DNA of 64,000 nt from CAZZKG01 sp964654825. GTDB lineage: Bacteria; Gemmatimonadota; CAZMKB01. The notes below the pieces were generated by a model that searched no databases, was not told the origin of the DNA, and saw nothing but the letters and a program-made list of their open reading frames with translations. The stretch is taken from assembly GCA_964654825.1 (NCBI GenBank), contig CAZZKG010000009.1, forward strand, positions 23,975-87,974, given 5' to 3'. The translations under genes were made by a program, and so were the position numbers. Shown here piece after piece: positions 25,205-34,215 of the stretch. Positions within the stretch are counted from its first letter, which is position 1. Each line of letters begins with the position of its first letter.

Positions 25205-25828
25205 TTACAGGTGGACGGTGATCGGATCAGCCGGCTGGCTGAGTGGCCACCCGCAGAAGGTCACCAACGGCGGACAATTGGGCCCATAGTTGACAGCAGA
25301 TGCCCATTCCACGGCGAAATCACCCTGAATCTGCGGCGGTATCGAATACGTGATATTCGTTGTCATCAGATAGCAACCACCGGGATTCGGATCGATAAAG
25401 CCATGGTCGATGTTGCTTGTCAGCATCAGGTACCCGGTTATCTGAGTCGTTCCGGGCAGATAGAGGGCGATAGCCTGTGAGAGCTGACCTCCCTCCCAGT
25501 CACATAGCGTGTACTGGTAGCCTATGCAGACGTCACCATTCACATCACGGGAGAAATCCAGACTTGGCGCACCGGTTGTACAATCGACGGTTGTGAGGCA
25601 GTCTGAATGTTCTAACCCCGCAGTGGCGGAGTAGTCCGTTATCTCTATCTCCACGTTCGTGACGATGCCTTCCGAGAATATTGTCATGCCGTCATATGTA
25701 TTCGGAAGAGAAAGATCGGACATCGTCCCTGTTTCCTGCGACGGACCGGGCCCCGTGGAGTTCGAACAGCTGAGAACGAGTGTAAGAAAACACGCAAAGA
25801 CCATCATTGAAAAGAACCTGATCTTCAT
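25205..25828 (-). CDS. Hypothetical lipoprotein
   Basis: 207 aa, no family recognised. The signal peptide ends in the lipobox VLSC (Cys at about residue 21), followed by a Ser/Thr/Gly/Pro linker (SNSTGPGPS). The mature part has six to eight Cys in spaced positions (SDCLTTVDC, GDVCIGYQYTLCDW, GGCYLM, NCPPLVTFCGW), which suggests disulfides. It is beta-rich in appearance. Ribosome site GGAGG before ATG. Own consensus promoter at 25869..25897; convergent with the EF-G-like gene. Confidence 0.75.
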   Translation of the reverse strand: MKIRFFSMMVFACFLTLVLSCSNSTGPGPSQETGTMSDLSLPNTYDGMTIFSEGIVTNVEIEITDYSATAGLEHSDCLTTVDCTTGAPSLDFSRDVNGDVCIGYQYTLCDWEGGQLSQAIALYLPGTTQITGYLMLTSNIDHGFIDPNPGGCYLMTTNITYSIPPQIQGDFAVEWASAVNYGPNCPPLVTFCGWPLSQPADPITVHL

Positions 25829-25868
25829 GAACAGCCTCCTTGAGCTAGTGTGTTGACGGATTCAGCCT

Positions 25869-25897
25869 ATTATAGACCATGTTGGTTGTAATGTCAA
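25869..25897 (-). promoter_or_regulatory. Consensus sigma70 promoter of the hypothetical lipoprotein gene
   Basis: On the minus strand TTGACA (25892..25897), 17-bp spacer, TATAAT (25869..25874). Start near 25862, leader about 34 nt. Confidence 0.75.
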
Positions 25898-26369
25898 CCG
25901 GGGAACCAGTGAGAGCCAGTGGGCTTTCCCCTGTTTTTCCCATAATTGAGCCATCGAAGAGCCGAAGCTTTCAGTTGGTTTCCGTTGCCGGGTTTGCTGA
26001 CAGAACACCTCGACTCATTATCAAGAATTTATTCGTCTGCGAGGAGTTATCATGACAAGGATTGGCAATAAAGCAACAACAGCTGTTTTGAGTTTACATA
26101 ACACTTCTCTCATCTATAATGCTCCAGTTGAATGATTGTCCGTCCATCCAATATCACGCGACCCAACATCGCAAATAACAGGCTTCAAAAGCATAGCGAG
26201 GAACAGGCGACGTTTTTGTCGACAGAACGAAGGTGCCTTGTCAGGCATGATTCATTAAGATATAGATAAGAGCATTATAAATAAATGAAACGGCAAGCAA
26301 GAACACTATAAGTTTATTGGTTTCTTTCAATGCTTCCACTTTACTACAATGAACACTCATTGTGTGAAC
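25898..26369. other. Intergenic stretch without recognisable gene
   Basis: About 470 bases, AT-rich toward the right end. I see only a short hairpin, CGAC-GTTTTT-GTCG near 26209, and no open frame with a ribosome site. Confidence 0.5.
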
Positions 26370-26684
26370 TCACGCAGAAACGATAAACCCTCGTGTGATT
26401 TTCGTCGGCTCCTCCAGCACCCCCCAATCGGTAGAACTGATATTCGTCAAGTTGGGATGTGTTGCCACACTATTGAAGAGATCCGTCTTGGCAAAATCCT
26501 CCATCGCCTCACGATCACTCCAATAATACACTCCCCCGTACGTACCTGTCGACGAGTTGGCGAGCCACACTTTCGAGAGCAAACCCGGAACCGCCGCAAA
26601 GGTCGGGGCAAGCTCACTACAGAGGCTCGTATATTCCTCCTCACTCACTCCCTTGAGTTGAAAAGTGATCATCTGGACGTACAT
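26370..26684 (-). CDS. YdhR-like monooxygenase-fold protein (dimeric alpha/beta barrel)
   Basis: 104 aa. The sequence pattern (MYVQMITFQLKG start, LAPTFAAVPGLLSKVWLAN, GGVYYWSDREAMEDFAKTDLF) matches the small ferredoxin-like YdhR/ABM-type proteins that form dimeric barrels. Members are called putative monooxygenases, but few have proven substrates. GGAGGAGG ribosome site before ATG. Single-gene unit; the reason for its position is not apparent. Confidence 0.8.
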   Translation of the reverse strand: MYVQMITFQLKGVSEEEYTSLCSELAPTFAAVPGLLSKVWLANSSTGTYGGVYYWSDREAMEDFAKTDLFNSVATHPNLTNISSTDWGVLEEPTKITRGFIVSA

Positions 26685-27310
26685 AACCTCCTCCTTTCTA
26701 CGATCTCCCGTGACGTGCGCATAACGGTTCCGGCATCACCTAGGGAGAATATTCCCTTTGTCCTCGGCCATGCCCTCTATATGAAAGCGATCCGCTTTGC
26801 TCGATGTCATTACTCACAGCCTCTCCATAATATGTCTCAGGTGGGCGGTCAAAATTCGTGACCACCTTTTCAATCCTTGCTCAAGTCCAGATCAGGTAAC
26901 CCTGAGGTTTATACAATTTCCTCATAAGAGTTTTTGGACGGCACTCCTGTGGCATAACGCTTGATTGACAATACCACGAACAAAACTGAATGTCAATCAC
27001 TTTCCGGGCTTTTGTATTTCTCCCAGGGCCCTATGTTGTTTACATATAAAAGCAAAATCTCCAGCTGAAATGAAATCCATGGGGCTCCTCGCTCCTTTAT
27101 TCTCTTGCGTTCGGAACGTGAGCATAGATAATCAGCGTCCTCACCTCCCTGTGTTTCTGAAGCTCCCGAACCGTTCCGATGTCGTACCTTTGCTAGACGA
27201 GACGCGGTCCGTAAAAGACTGTCGTAGCACGTGTTCGTCTTGCTTGATCGGCCGGGACTGCACAAAAGGACGGCGCAGGTTCGAAACCCGAGAACGAAAC
27301 CTGAGAACGG
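26685..27310. other. Intergenic stretch without recognisable gene
   Basis: About 625 bases. Long open frames on either strand here (for example 26965..27510 plus, 26993..27265 minus) have no ribosome site, no family resemblance and a random composition. A perfect 8-bp inverted repeat GATTGACA (26963..26970) / TGTCAATC (26991..26998) is the only structure I can point to. Confidence 0.5.
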
Positions 27311-27339
27311 TTGATTTTTTACGGTTTCTGTGCTATAAT
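27311..27339 (+). promoter_or_regulatory. Extended -10 sigma70 promoter of the first beta-propeller gene
   Basis: TTGATT (27311..27316), 17-bp spacer, TATAAT (27334..27339) with TG one base upstream. Start near 27346, leader about 34 nt. Confidence 0.75.
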
Positions 27340-27379
27340 CGAGTCACATTTGGGGATAACTCTGTAGATGGAGGTAAAT

Positions 27380-28789
27380 ATGTATCAACCGTTCAGGAAT
27401 ATCTTTCTGGTCACCGTGACACTCGGTTCCCTAATGGCAGTATCGGCTGGTCGGGCCATCTGTCAGCTCACCTGGGGACCCACTCCGCTGGTCAACGGGT
27501 TGTTCGATAACAGGCCGTACGCGAAAATCGCCGCGGACCCGGATAATCCGGACATCATCTGGGCGGCCACGGGCAACTGGCCGGACCCTACGGCGACATC
27601 TGTCCCACCAGCAGATGGTTTCTATAATAGTCTTGATGCTGGGGCGAGCTGGTCACAGGTCAACGACGCGGTGCTCCCGGCACAGACGAACATCATTGAC
27701 TTCGTGATTTCACCCACAGATCCCGATATCATATACGTGGGCACCAATGTACAGGGTGTCATCAAAACCACAGATGGGGGTTCCACCTGGACGGCGGTGA
27801 ACAGCGGTATCAGTCATGATGGCCGAAGCTTTCCGGATTCCACCTGGGGTGTCATGGCGGTCGCTGTTGATCCCACCGATCCTGACATCGTCTACTGTGG
27901 AGTCGCGAACATGAACATGGTCGATCTCGAATCCGGTTCTGGGAACCACCCGGGTTTTTTCAAGAGCACAAACGGAGGGGCTTCCTGGTCGAAGAAGAAC
28001 CAGGGTCTTCCGCCAATGAACGACCCGATTGATCTGTTCGACCTGACGAGCCACACGGTTGCAATCGCGAGTATCGTGGTACCTCCACAGTTCCCTAGTG
28101 TCGTTGTGGTCGGTCTTGCCGACATAGAGGTAAACGCGGAGCTCTTCTTCAATAAAACCGCCGGGACCGCGGGGAGAGTCTATTTCGCCACGAACCGTGC
28201 AGAGGGTACCTGGCAGGCGGCGAGCGGCGGCCTTCCTTCCATCTCCTGGCCTTCATCCGGATCGGACCTGGCGCGGGTGTCTCTCTCGTACATCTTCCTC
28301 AGAGAAGCCCAGGGGGCGCAGTTTGATCTTTTCGCTTCGCACCAGGGCGGAGGAGCCAGCGTCGAGCTGAATGATTATGTATACAAGTCCCAGAGCCGTG
28401 GGGTTTACAAAACGGCCGGCGGCAGCTGGGTGAGGAAAAGCAACGGACTGCCCCAGATCACGGATGCGGACAACGAAAACGCTACCAACTCGGGCCCCGT
28501 TGCTGTCAGCCCGGTGAACCCGGATATTCTCCTGGTGGGAATCAGCACGAGTGATGCCGGCAATCCGGCTTCTGATAACAGCAAAGTGTATGTGAGCCTC
28601 AATGGCGGACAGAACTGGCTGAAAACCTGGGATTCCGGTCTCTCCGATTCACCCACCATGGGATACACTGAGGCCAATCCCCTGTTCCTTGCGATCAATG
28701 CCGATCAGTCGAAGGCGTTCGCTTCCGTCATGTGGTCCGGGGGACCAGAAGACGACGGGATCTACCGGCTCCCACCTCCGGCGAAGTAG
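27380..28789 (+). CDS. Secreted beta-propeller protein (BNR/sortilin-type repeats), paralogue 1 of 3
   Basis: 469 aa from ATG 27380 (GGAGG at 27371..27375). Signal peptide of about 28 residues, then a WGPTPLVNG start common to the three paralogues. Repeats of the type DPTDPDIIYVG...VIKTTDGGSTW (Asp-box/BNR, VPS10-like) recur about residues 40-90, 90-150, 180-220 and 390-450, giving a seven- or eight-bladed propeller by inference. It ends in DDGIYRLPPP. No sorting domain or lipobox, so probably periplasmic or released. Function unknown; such propellers often bind glycans or proteins. Confidence 0.8.
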   Translation: MYQPFRNIFLVTVTLGSLMAVSAGRAICQLTWGPTPLVNGLFDNRPYAKIAADPDNPDIIWAATGNWPDPTATSVPPADGFYNSLDAGASWSQVNDAVLPAQTNIIDFVISPTDPDIIYVGTNVQGVIKTTDGGSTWTAVNSGISHDGRSFPDSTWGVMAVAVDPTDPDIVYCGVANMNMVDLESGSGNHPGFFKSTNGGASWSKKNQGLPPMNDPIDLFDLTSHTVAIASIVVPPQFPSVVVVGLADIEVNAELFFNKTAGTAGRVYFATNRAEGTWQAASGGLPSISWPSSGSDLARVSLSYIFLREAQGAQFDLFASHQGGGASVELNDYVYKSQSRGVYKTAGGSWVRKSNGLPQITDADNENATNSGPVAVSPVNPDILLVGISTSDAGNPASDNSKVYVSLNGGQNWLKTWDSGLSDSPTMGYTEANPLFLAINADQSKAFASVMWSGGPEDDGIYRLPPPAK

Positions 28790-28909
28790 TTGTGAACCTG
28801 TCGTCCTGCGTGTCCACGAAGAGGTGTGTTTGAGTACGTTTTGCCGGGTTTGAAACCCCCGGACCAGATGGAAGAGCCCCTCGGGGGGTTGGCTGAGGCG
28901 TGTTCCCGC

Positions 28910-28939
28910 TTGACTTTGAGCCTCGGGATGTGTTACAAT
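28910..28939 (+). promoter_or_regulatory. Predicted promoter of the second and third beta-propeller genes
   Basis: TTGACT (28910..28915), 18-bp spacer, TACAAT (28934..28939). Start near 28946, leader about 124 nt to ATG 29070. Confidence 0.55.
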
Positions 28940-29069
28940 GCATAATCGACAACAAGTATCTGGGTTGATGTATAGGCGCTCCCGGACGCGTCATGTCCTT
29001 CTGTTATATGAAAGGCGTGAACGTGTTTCTGGAGTCTTTCATATTATTATTGGTATTAAGGAGGTAATC

Positions 29070-30494
29070 ATGTCGAGGAGGTGTGGATTCCTGCTGGTCT
29101 TTCTCTCGCTCGTATTCGCGGTTTCTCTCAATGCATATACCTGGGGGCCGACCGGGTTGTTGAACCCGGGTACTGATACTCCATTTGCAAAAGTAGAAGC
29201 CGATCCCACCAATCCTGCAATCGTCTGGGCTCTCACCGCGCACATTCCTATCCCAAATCCGGATATGTCCTATCTGCCGGCGAATGGAATATACAAAAGT
29301 ACCGACCGGGGCTTGACCTGGACCCAGCAGAATGACAGCCTTCTCACTCCGAATATTCCAGTGTATGATATCGCCATAGACCCGACGAATTCCGACGTCG
29401 TGTATATCGGCACGAACTCTCTAGGAGTTCTGAAAACGACAGACGGCGGGACATCCTGGCAGACCGTAAACTCGGGGATTGTCTACCAGAACACGACGTT
29501 TCCCGACGATCGGTGGGGAGTCCTCAGCGTTGAGATAGACCCGGGCAATCCGCAGGTGGTTTATGCCGGTGTTGCTCAGACTCACGGTGTACAGCTTGAT
29601 CAGGGTTCCGGGGAGCATCCGGGACTTTTCAAAACGACTGATGGAGGGGTTACCTGGAACGAAAAAAATATCGGACTCCCGGCCCGAAGTGATCCACTCA
29701 CTCTGTTCGATCTGGTGAGTCACACCGCATCGGTATGGAACATTCTCGTACTAGAGCAGTATCCGAATATCGTACTGCTCGGTCTCGTCGACATGGAAGT
29801 CAACGCGAACCTTATCGGTGACAGGACTGCGCGATCGAGCCCCCGAGTGTTTTATACGCTGGACGGTGGCGAGAGCGGGTGGTTCGAAGCCAGCGAGGGA
29901 TTTCCTGTTGTCGAAGAGAGCAGGGAACTTCCTTTCGGTTTCGCCACGGTTTCCGTTTCGATGACAAGCCTGGGGAAGAACGGCGGACAGAACTTCGAGG
30001 TGTTCGCCTCCCACATAGGTGTCACGGCTGTCGCAATCATCTATCCGGAACTTTACACTGACAATCTCGTGCAGAGCAAAGGCGTGTTCAGGAAAGTGGC
30101 GCTCGGACCCTGGGTGGAAGCCAACAACGGACTACCCGTAGCGAATGATGATTTTAATGTCAACTCAATCAATGTTTCACCGGTGGCCGTGAGTCCGGTG
30201 AATCCCAACATCCTGCTGGTAGGTATCATGGATGCCGACAGTGGCGATTCACTTTCAGACGCGAGTGATGTATACCTTAGTACTGATGGTGGGAACACAT
30301 GGGGTGGTGACTGGGCGACAGGCCTGTCGATCTCACCCGGCGGATACACCGAAGCGTCGTCATTTTTCGTCGATTTCAATTCGAACATGACGGCAGCCTA
30401 TTCTTCGGTGCGGTGGGATTTCTCAGCAGAGTTTTTCTGGGTGTACGGGACCGAGGATGATGGTATATATCGTATTCCGGCTCCCACGAAGTAA
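29070..30494 (+). CDS. Secreted beta-propeller protein, paralogue 2 of 3
   Basis: 474 aa from ATG 29070, chosen because AAGGAGG lies 6 bases upstream and a signal peptide (CGFLLVFLSLVFAVSLNA) begins there; the frame is open further upstream without support. Same BNR/Asp-box architecture as paralogue 1, with VYDIAIDPTN, GVLKTTDGGTSW, GEHPGLFKTTDGGVTW and LSTDGGNTW blades and the terminal TEDDGIYRIP. It is closer to paralogue 3 than to paralogue 1 (shared NIVLLGLVDMEVNANL and GDSLSDAS segments), pointing to a later duplication. Confidence 0.8.
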   Translation: MSRRCGFLLVFLSLVFAVSLNAYTWGPTGLLNPGTDTPFAKVEADPTNPAIVWALTAHIPIPNPDMSYLPANGIYKSTDRGLTWTQQNDSLLTPNIPVYDIAIDPTNSDVVYIGTNSLGVLKTTDGGTSWQTVNSGIVYQNTTFPDDRWGVLSVEIDPGNPQVVYAGVAQTHGVQLDQGSGEHPGLFKTTDGGVTWNEKNIGLPARSDPLTLFDLVSHTASVWNILVLEQYPNIVLLGLVDMEVNANLIGDRTARSSPRVFYTLDGGESGWFEASEGFPVVEESRELPFGFATVSVSMTSLGKNGGQNFEVFASHIGVTAVAIIYPELYTDNLVQSKGVFRKVALGPWVEANNGLPVANDDFNVNSINVSPVAVSPVNPNILLVGIMDADSGDSLSDASDVYLSTDGGNTWGGDWATGLSISPGGYTEASSFFVDFNSNMTAAYSSVRWDFSAEFFWVYGTEDDGIYRIPAPTK

Positions 30495-30550
30495 CAGAGA
30501 CAAGTAACGGTTTACCGTTTCATAGATACCTGAACGTCAAGGAGGAATAG

Positions 30551-31981
30551 ATGAGGAGGATTGTAGCTTTTGTGGTATTGTTCACTGCCCTGTCGTTTCC
30601 GGCATCCGTCTGCGCGCTCGAGTGGGGTCCGTCCGGATTACTGAATCCGGATCAGGACAGGCCGTTCATGAAAGTCGAAGCCGATCCGACTCATCCTGAT
30701 ATCGTGTGGGCTCTCACCGCCCATATCCCCTACCCTAATCCTGATTTCGGCGTACATGATGCAAACGGTTTATACCGCAGTGTCGACAGGGGGGAGACCT
30801 GGGTCCAGATGAATGACACACTTCTCACACCTGACATCCCTGTCTACGACATCGCCATCGACCCGACGAATCCTTTCATAATTTACGTTGGTACCAATAC
30901 CCTGGGTATCCTGAAGAGTATGGACGGAGGCACGACCTGGCAGCTCGCGAATAACGGGATAAGCTATAACGGTCTCTCATTCCCCGAGTCCCGCTGGGCC
31001 GTCGTCTCTGTCGAAATCAATCCGGTCGACCCTCAGATCATTTACGCGTCTGTCATCCAGGCCTATGGGATTGAACTCGAGCAGGGAGCGGGTGAACATC
31101 CCGGTCTCTACAAGTCTACAGACAGTGGGGTTTCATGGATCGAGAGAAACGACGGGCTTCCGGACAGGAGCGATCCTTTCGGAGTGTTCGACCTGGTCAG
31201 CCACACTTCCGCGGTCTGGAGTATCTGTATTCTGGAACAGTTTCCGAACATCGTGCTCCTCGGACTTGTCGATATGGAAATAAACGCGAATCTCGTCGGG
31301 GATAAAATAGCGCGATCAGGTCCCCGGGTGTTCTACTCGACCAACGGAGGCGAGAGCGGCTGGAGTGAAGCAAGCGGGGGATTTCCGCTGATCGAAGAGG
31401 ACCGGGACGAGCCATACGTGTTCGGGAGAATCTCTCTTTCCTTTACGACACTGGCGAAGAACTGCGGGTCTGATTTAGTGTTCATCGTTTCTCATGTCGG
31501 TGCGACAAGCATCGCGATAATCTATCCGGAATTCGATACCGATACGGTTACGAGGAGTGCCGGTGTATATCGTAGAAGTCCTCAGAGTCCATGGGAACCC
31601 ATTAACGCCGGTCTACCTGTCGCGAATGATGATGAGAACATCAATTCGATCAACGCAAATCAGGTGTGTGTCAGTCCCGTCAATCCCGACATCATGCTCG
31701 CGGGCTTAATAGATGCGGACAGCGGTGACTCTCTGTCGGATGCGAGTAACGTGTATCTGTCCTATAATGGCGGGAACACGTGGCGCGGACAGTGGGCGAA
31801 CGGTCTTTCCGAATCGGCCGGTGGTTACACGGAGGCATCGCCGTTCTACATAGACATCAATATCGATCAGACCACGGCCTATGCCTCGGTGAGGTGGGAC
31901 TTCGATCCAGATTTCTTCTCTTCCTATGGCACGGAAGATGATGGGATCTATCGCCTGCCTCCTCTCGAAATAGTCCCGTGA
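30551..31981 (+). CDS. Secreted beta-propeller protein, paralogue 3 of 3
   Basis: 476 aa, ATG with AAGGAGG upstream, signal peptide of about 23 residues ending near CALEWGP. It has the same propeller layout as its neighbours: VYDIAIDPTNPFIIYVG, GILKSMDGGTTW, GEHPGLYKSTDSGVSW, LSYNGGNTW and TEDDGIYRLPP. Only 56 bases separate it from paralogue 2 and no promoter is visible between them, so the two are likely co-transcribed. Function unknown. Confidence 0.8.
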   Translation: MRRIVAFVVLFTALSFPASVCALEWGPSGLLNPDQDRPFMKVEADPTHPDIVWALTAHIPYPNPDFGVHDANGLYRSVDRGETWVQMNDTLLTPDIPVYDIAIDPTNPFIIYVGTNTLGILKSMDGGTTWQLANNGISYNGLSFPESRWAVVSVEINPVDPQIIYASVIQAYGIELEQGAGEHPGLYKSTDSGVSWIERNDGLPDRSDPFGVFDLVSHTSAVWSICILEQFPNIVLLGLVDMEINANLVGDKIARSGPRVFYSTNGGESGWSEASGGFPLIEEDRDEPYVFGRISLSFTTLAKNCGSDLVFIVSHVGATSIAIIYPEFDTDTVTRSAGVYRRSPQSPWEPINAGLPVANDDENINSINANQVCVSPVNPDIMLAGLIDADSGDSLSDASNVYLSYNGGNTWRGQWANGLSESAGGYTEASPFYIDINIDQTTAYASVRWDFDPDFFSSYGTEDDGIYRLPPLEIVP

Positions 31982-32555
31982 CCTCTGTCTCAGGCCCTTC
32001 CTTCATATTGAGAGCCGGACTCTATGTATGAGAGAAGGTCAATGATCGACACCGTCTCGCTGAGAAACAAATGCACCCCTCCGGTGAATTTTGTAGCGAA
32101 CAGGTAACCTCTTCTCCTGCAACGACTTTCCACGAGAACGTGGTAATATTCCCTCCTGCCTTGAAAAAAGTTCACGGTGGGGTGTTCAAAAAAGTGAACA
32201 ACCTTATTCGGGGAGACGCATCGCGAGCCTCTAACTCATTGTAATAAAGATGGTTATGTTAACAGAGCCGCTGGATGAAAAAACGTGGAAACCGGCATAC
32301 TGCTTGCATCTCTATGGCTCGCTTACACATCTCCATCCCCAACGGATCTCATGGTGAAATGGCTGTCAGGAAAGGACGATACGTCTTATGTATCGGTCTG
32401 TAGCCTGGAAACCATCGGGAACATCAACCGGCTGCTTCTTATATCACTTCTCGAGATACGCCCTCGTGCTTGATGATTAGTACGGAGGGGTCTTCTTCCA
32501 GGACGGTGTACATCGTTCACCGGCTATGTAAAATGAAAATGTAGAGAGCAAACGG
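31982..32555. other. Intergenic stretch with a small palindrome
   Basis: About 570 bases without a gene I can support. It contains the perfect palindrome TGTTCA-AAAAAG-TGAACA (32183..32200) next to GTTCAC (32170..32175), an operator-like arrangement. A 61-codon minus-strand frame (31990..32175, GTG start) has no ribosome site and is left uncalled. Confidence 0.4.
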
Positions 32556-34082
32556 ATGGAAGAACAATCGACAGATCTGCTGTTCAAAGGCAGGGCTTGC
32601 AGGGATCGCGGGCTTATTGAAGAATCGAGAAATTACTACGAACAGTGCCTGGTAAGCTCATGGACGGAAGGTAACCTCGAGGCTATGGCCTCGGCGGTAA
32701 ATGAGATAGGGAATCTCCACATTCTGGATGGGCACTACAAACAGGCCCGGGAATTTTTCGACAAAGCGCTCGCCCTTGCGAGGAGAACCCGGCAGACCGG
32801 CCTTCTCGGGAGGTTCCTGAAGGATATGGGGAACCTGAAGGTGCTCCTCGGCCGGTATGAAAAACGGGTGGATGATCCTCTTGGTCAGCTGCGTAAGTTC
32901 GAAATGGAAAAGGACTGGAGAAAAGCAGCAAACCTCTACCTCGAACTCGGCAGCAACTTCCGGCGGAAGGACAAACTGGACGAAGCAGTTGGGTTTTACT
33001 CCCGCAGCACCCGTATGGCCAGACGAGCGGGGGATGAAGAACTTCTCTTCAAAAGTAGTGTCGCTATGTCCACTGCACTCGCCCGGATCGACAAGTGTGA
33101 CCAGGCAAGAAAGATCAGCATACAAGTCCTGAAACTGGCCAGGCGTTGTGGTGAGGAGGAGAAACTTGCCCAGGCACTCCTGACTTTCGGTCTCATCGAA
33201 CGGAAAAGAGGTCGCTGGGATCGAGCCGAAAAAGCCCTCGAGAAAGCTGCAGCCAGATGTTGTAATCCATTCTCGACGGAACTCCTCGCTGAGATCAGCC
33301 GCGAACTAGGGCTACTCAACGAATCAAGGGGAAGATGGCGGAGTGCCCTCGTGTACATGTCCAGGGCATTCAGTATCCTGGAGGGTCTCTGGTATCACAA
33401 GCCGGGGAAGTACTTCGAAGAAAAGCTTTCGGAAGCGGAACTTCATTTCTTCAGGATTGCTCATTCAATCGGTCAGATCGTGGAAATAAGGACAATGCTG
33501 TCACCGGGGCATTCTGAAAGAGTGGCACGGCTTGGTCTCGAACTCTCCAAAGTACTCGGTCTCCCTCCCGATGAGGGGAAGGCGATACTTGTGGCAGGAT
33601 TTCTTCACGATCTCGGGAAGGTGCGGGTGAGAAAAGATGTGATGACCAGAGGAGGAAAATTTTCAGAAGAGAAGCTTGCTCTTTTGAAAAAGCACCCTGA
33701 ATGGGGAAACGATCTCCTCGAGGATGTGGAATTCAGCTGGGGAGTGAAGGACATCATTCTCCACCACCACGAGCGAACCGACGGGAGCGGTTTTCCGTGG
33801 GGGCTCAGGGGCGAAGAAATCCCGCTCGGTGCTCGAATCATTGCCATTTCTGATGTCTACGACCTGCTCATGTCCCCGCGGCACGAATGGAAAATCGACA
33901 CCGGGGCGGAAGTCCTGGATATTATGGAAGAGGAGATGAAGGGAAAGTTCGACCCGGAGCTTTTCGATGCCTTCAAGAAAATGATCACAGAGCAGCTCGT
34001 CGTGCTAGACGGGACAGGGTTTAATCCCAGGCGTTACATTGGCATCTGGAGTACGGAAAATACGAACGAGAGAACCGGCTGA
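32556..34082 (+). CDS. TPR-repeat HD-GYP-type phosphodiesterase
   Basis: 508 aa, cytoplasmic. The N-terminal two thirds (about residues 5-290) are helical TPR-like repeats (for example AVNEIGNLHILDGHYKQAREFFDKALAL). The C-terminal HD-GYP domain (about 310-480) has all metal ligands: GHSERV, FLHDLGK, KKHPEWG, ILHHHERTDGSG and AISDVYDLL. The GYP signature reads G-F-P. Members usually hydrolyse cyclic di-GMP to GMP; activity is likely but unproven here. The TPR part may sense a protein partner. No clear Shine-Dalgarno before ATG. It starts a run of regulatory genes. Confidence 0.88.
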   Translation: MEEQSTDLLFKGRACRDRGLIEESRNYYEQCLVSSWTEGNLEAMASAVNEIGNLHILDGHYKQAREFFDKALALARRTRQTGLLGRFLKDMGNLKVLLGRYEKRVDDPLGQLRKFEMEKDWRKAANLYLELGSNFRRKDKLDEAVGFYSRSTRMARRAGDEELLFKSSVAMSTALARIDKCDQARKISIQVLKLARRCGEEEKLAQALLTFGLIERKRGRWDRAEKALEKAAARCCNPFSTELLAEISRELGLLNESRGRWRSALVYMSRAFSILEGLWYHKPGKYFEEKLSEAELHFFRIAHSIGQIVEIRTMLSPGHSERVARLGLELSKVLGLPPDEGKAILVAGFLHDLGKVRVRKDVMTRGGKFSEEKLALLKKHPEWGNDLLEDVEFSWGVKDIILHHHERTDGSGFPWGLRGEEIPLGARIIAISDVYDLLMSPRHEWKIDTGAEVLDIMEEEMKGKFDPELFDAFKKMITEQLVVLDGTGFNPRRYIGIWSTENTNERTG

Positions 34083-34090
34083 TCCACCCC

Positions 34091-34134
34091 TTGACAGATC
34101 CTTTTTTTCTGCTAATTTTTAACTAACAGTTAGT
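34091..34134 (+). promoter_or_regulatory. Possible promoter with palindromic operator before the XRE gene
   Basis: TTGACA (34091..34096), 16-bp spacer, TAATTT (34113..34118), then the palindrome ACTAAC-A-GTTAGT (34122..34134) at the predicted start. This suggests repression, perhaps by the downstream XRE protein itself. Confidence 0.4.
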
Positions 34135-34215
34135 AATATCATGTGGTCTTAGCAGTAACATATGATTTTTCAGTGAGTTTCCAAGGCATCAATTCTTTTA
34201 CCTATCGGTTAATTA

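Noticed and set aside
26720..26965. Repeated GCATAACG motif resembling integron attC ends
   Set aside because: No matching inverse core sites, no cassette-like spacing and no integrase.
26965..27510. 181-codon plus-strand frame
   Set aside because: No ribosome site, random composition, and it runs across a consensus promoter and the start of the first propeller gene.
28840..28900. Terminator after the first propeller gene
   Set aside because: Short GC hairpins are present but no T run follows, so I did not call it.
31990..32175. 61-codon minus-strand frame
   Set aside because: GTG start without a ribosome site and no similarity; composition alone was not enough.
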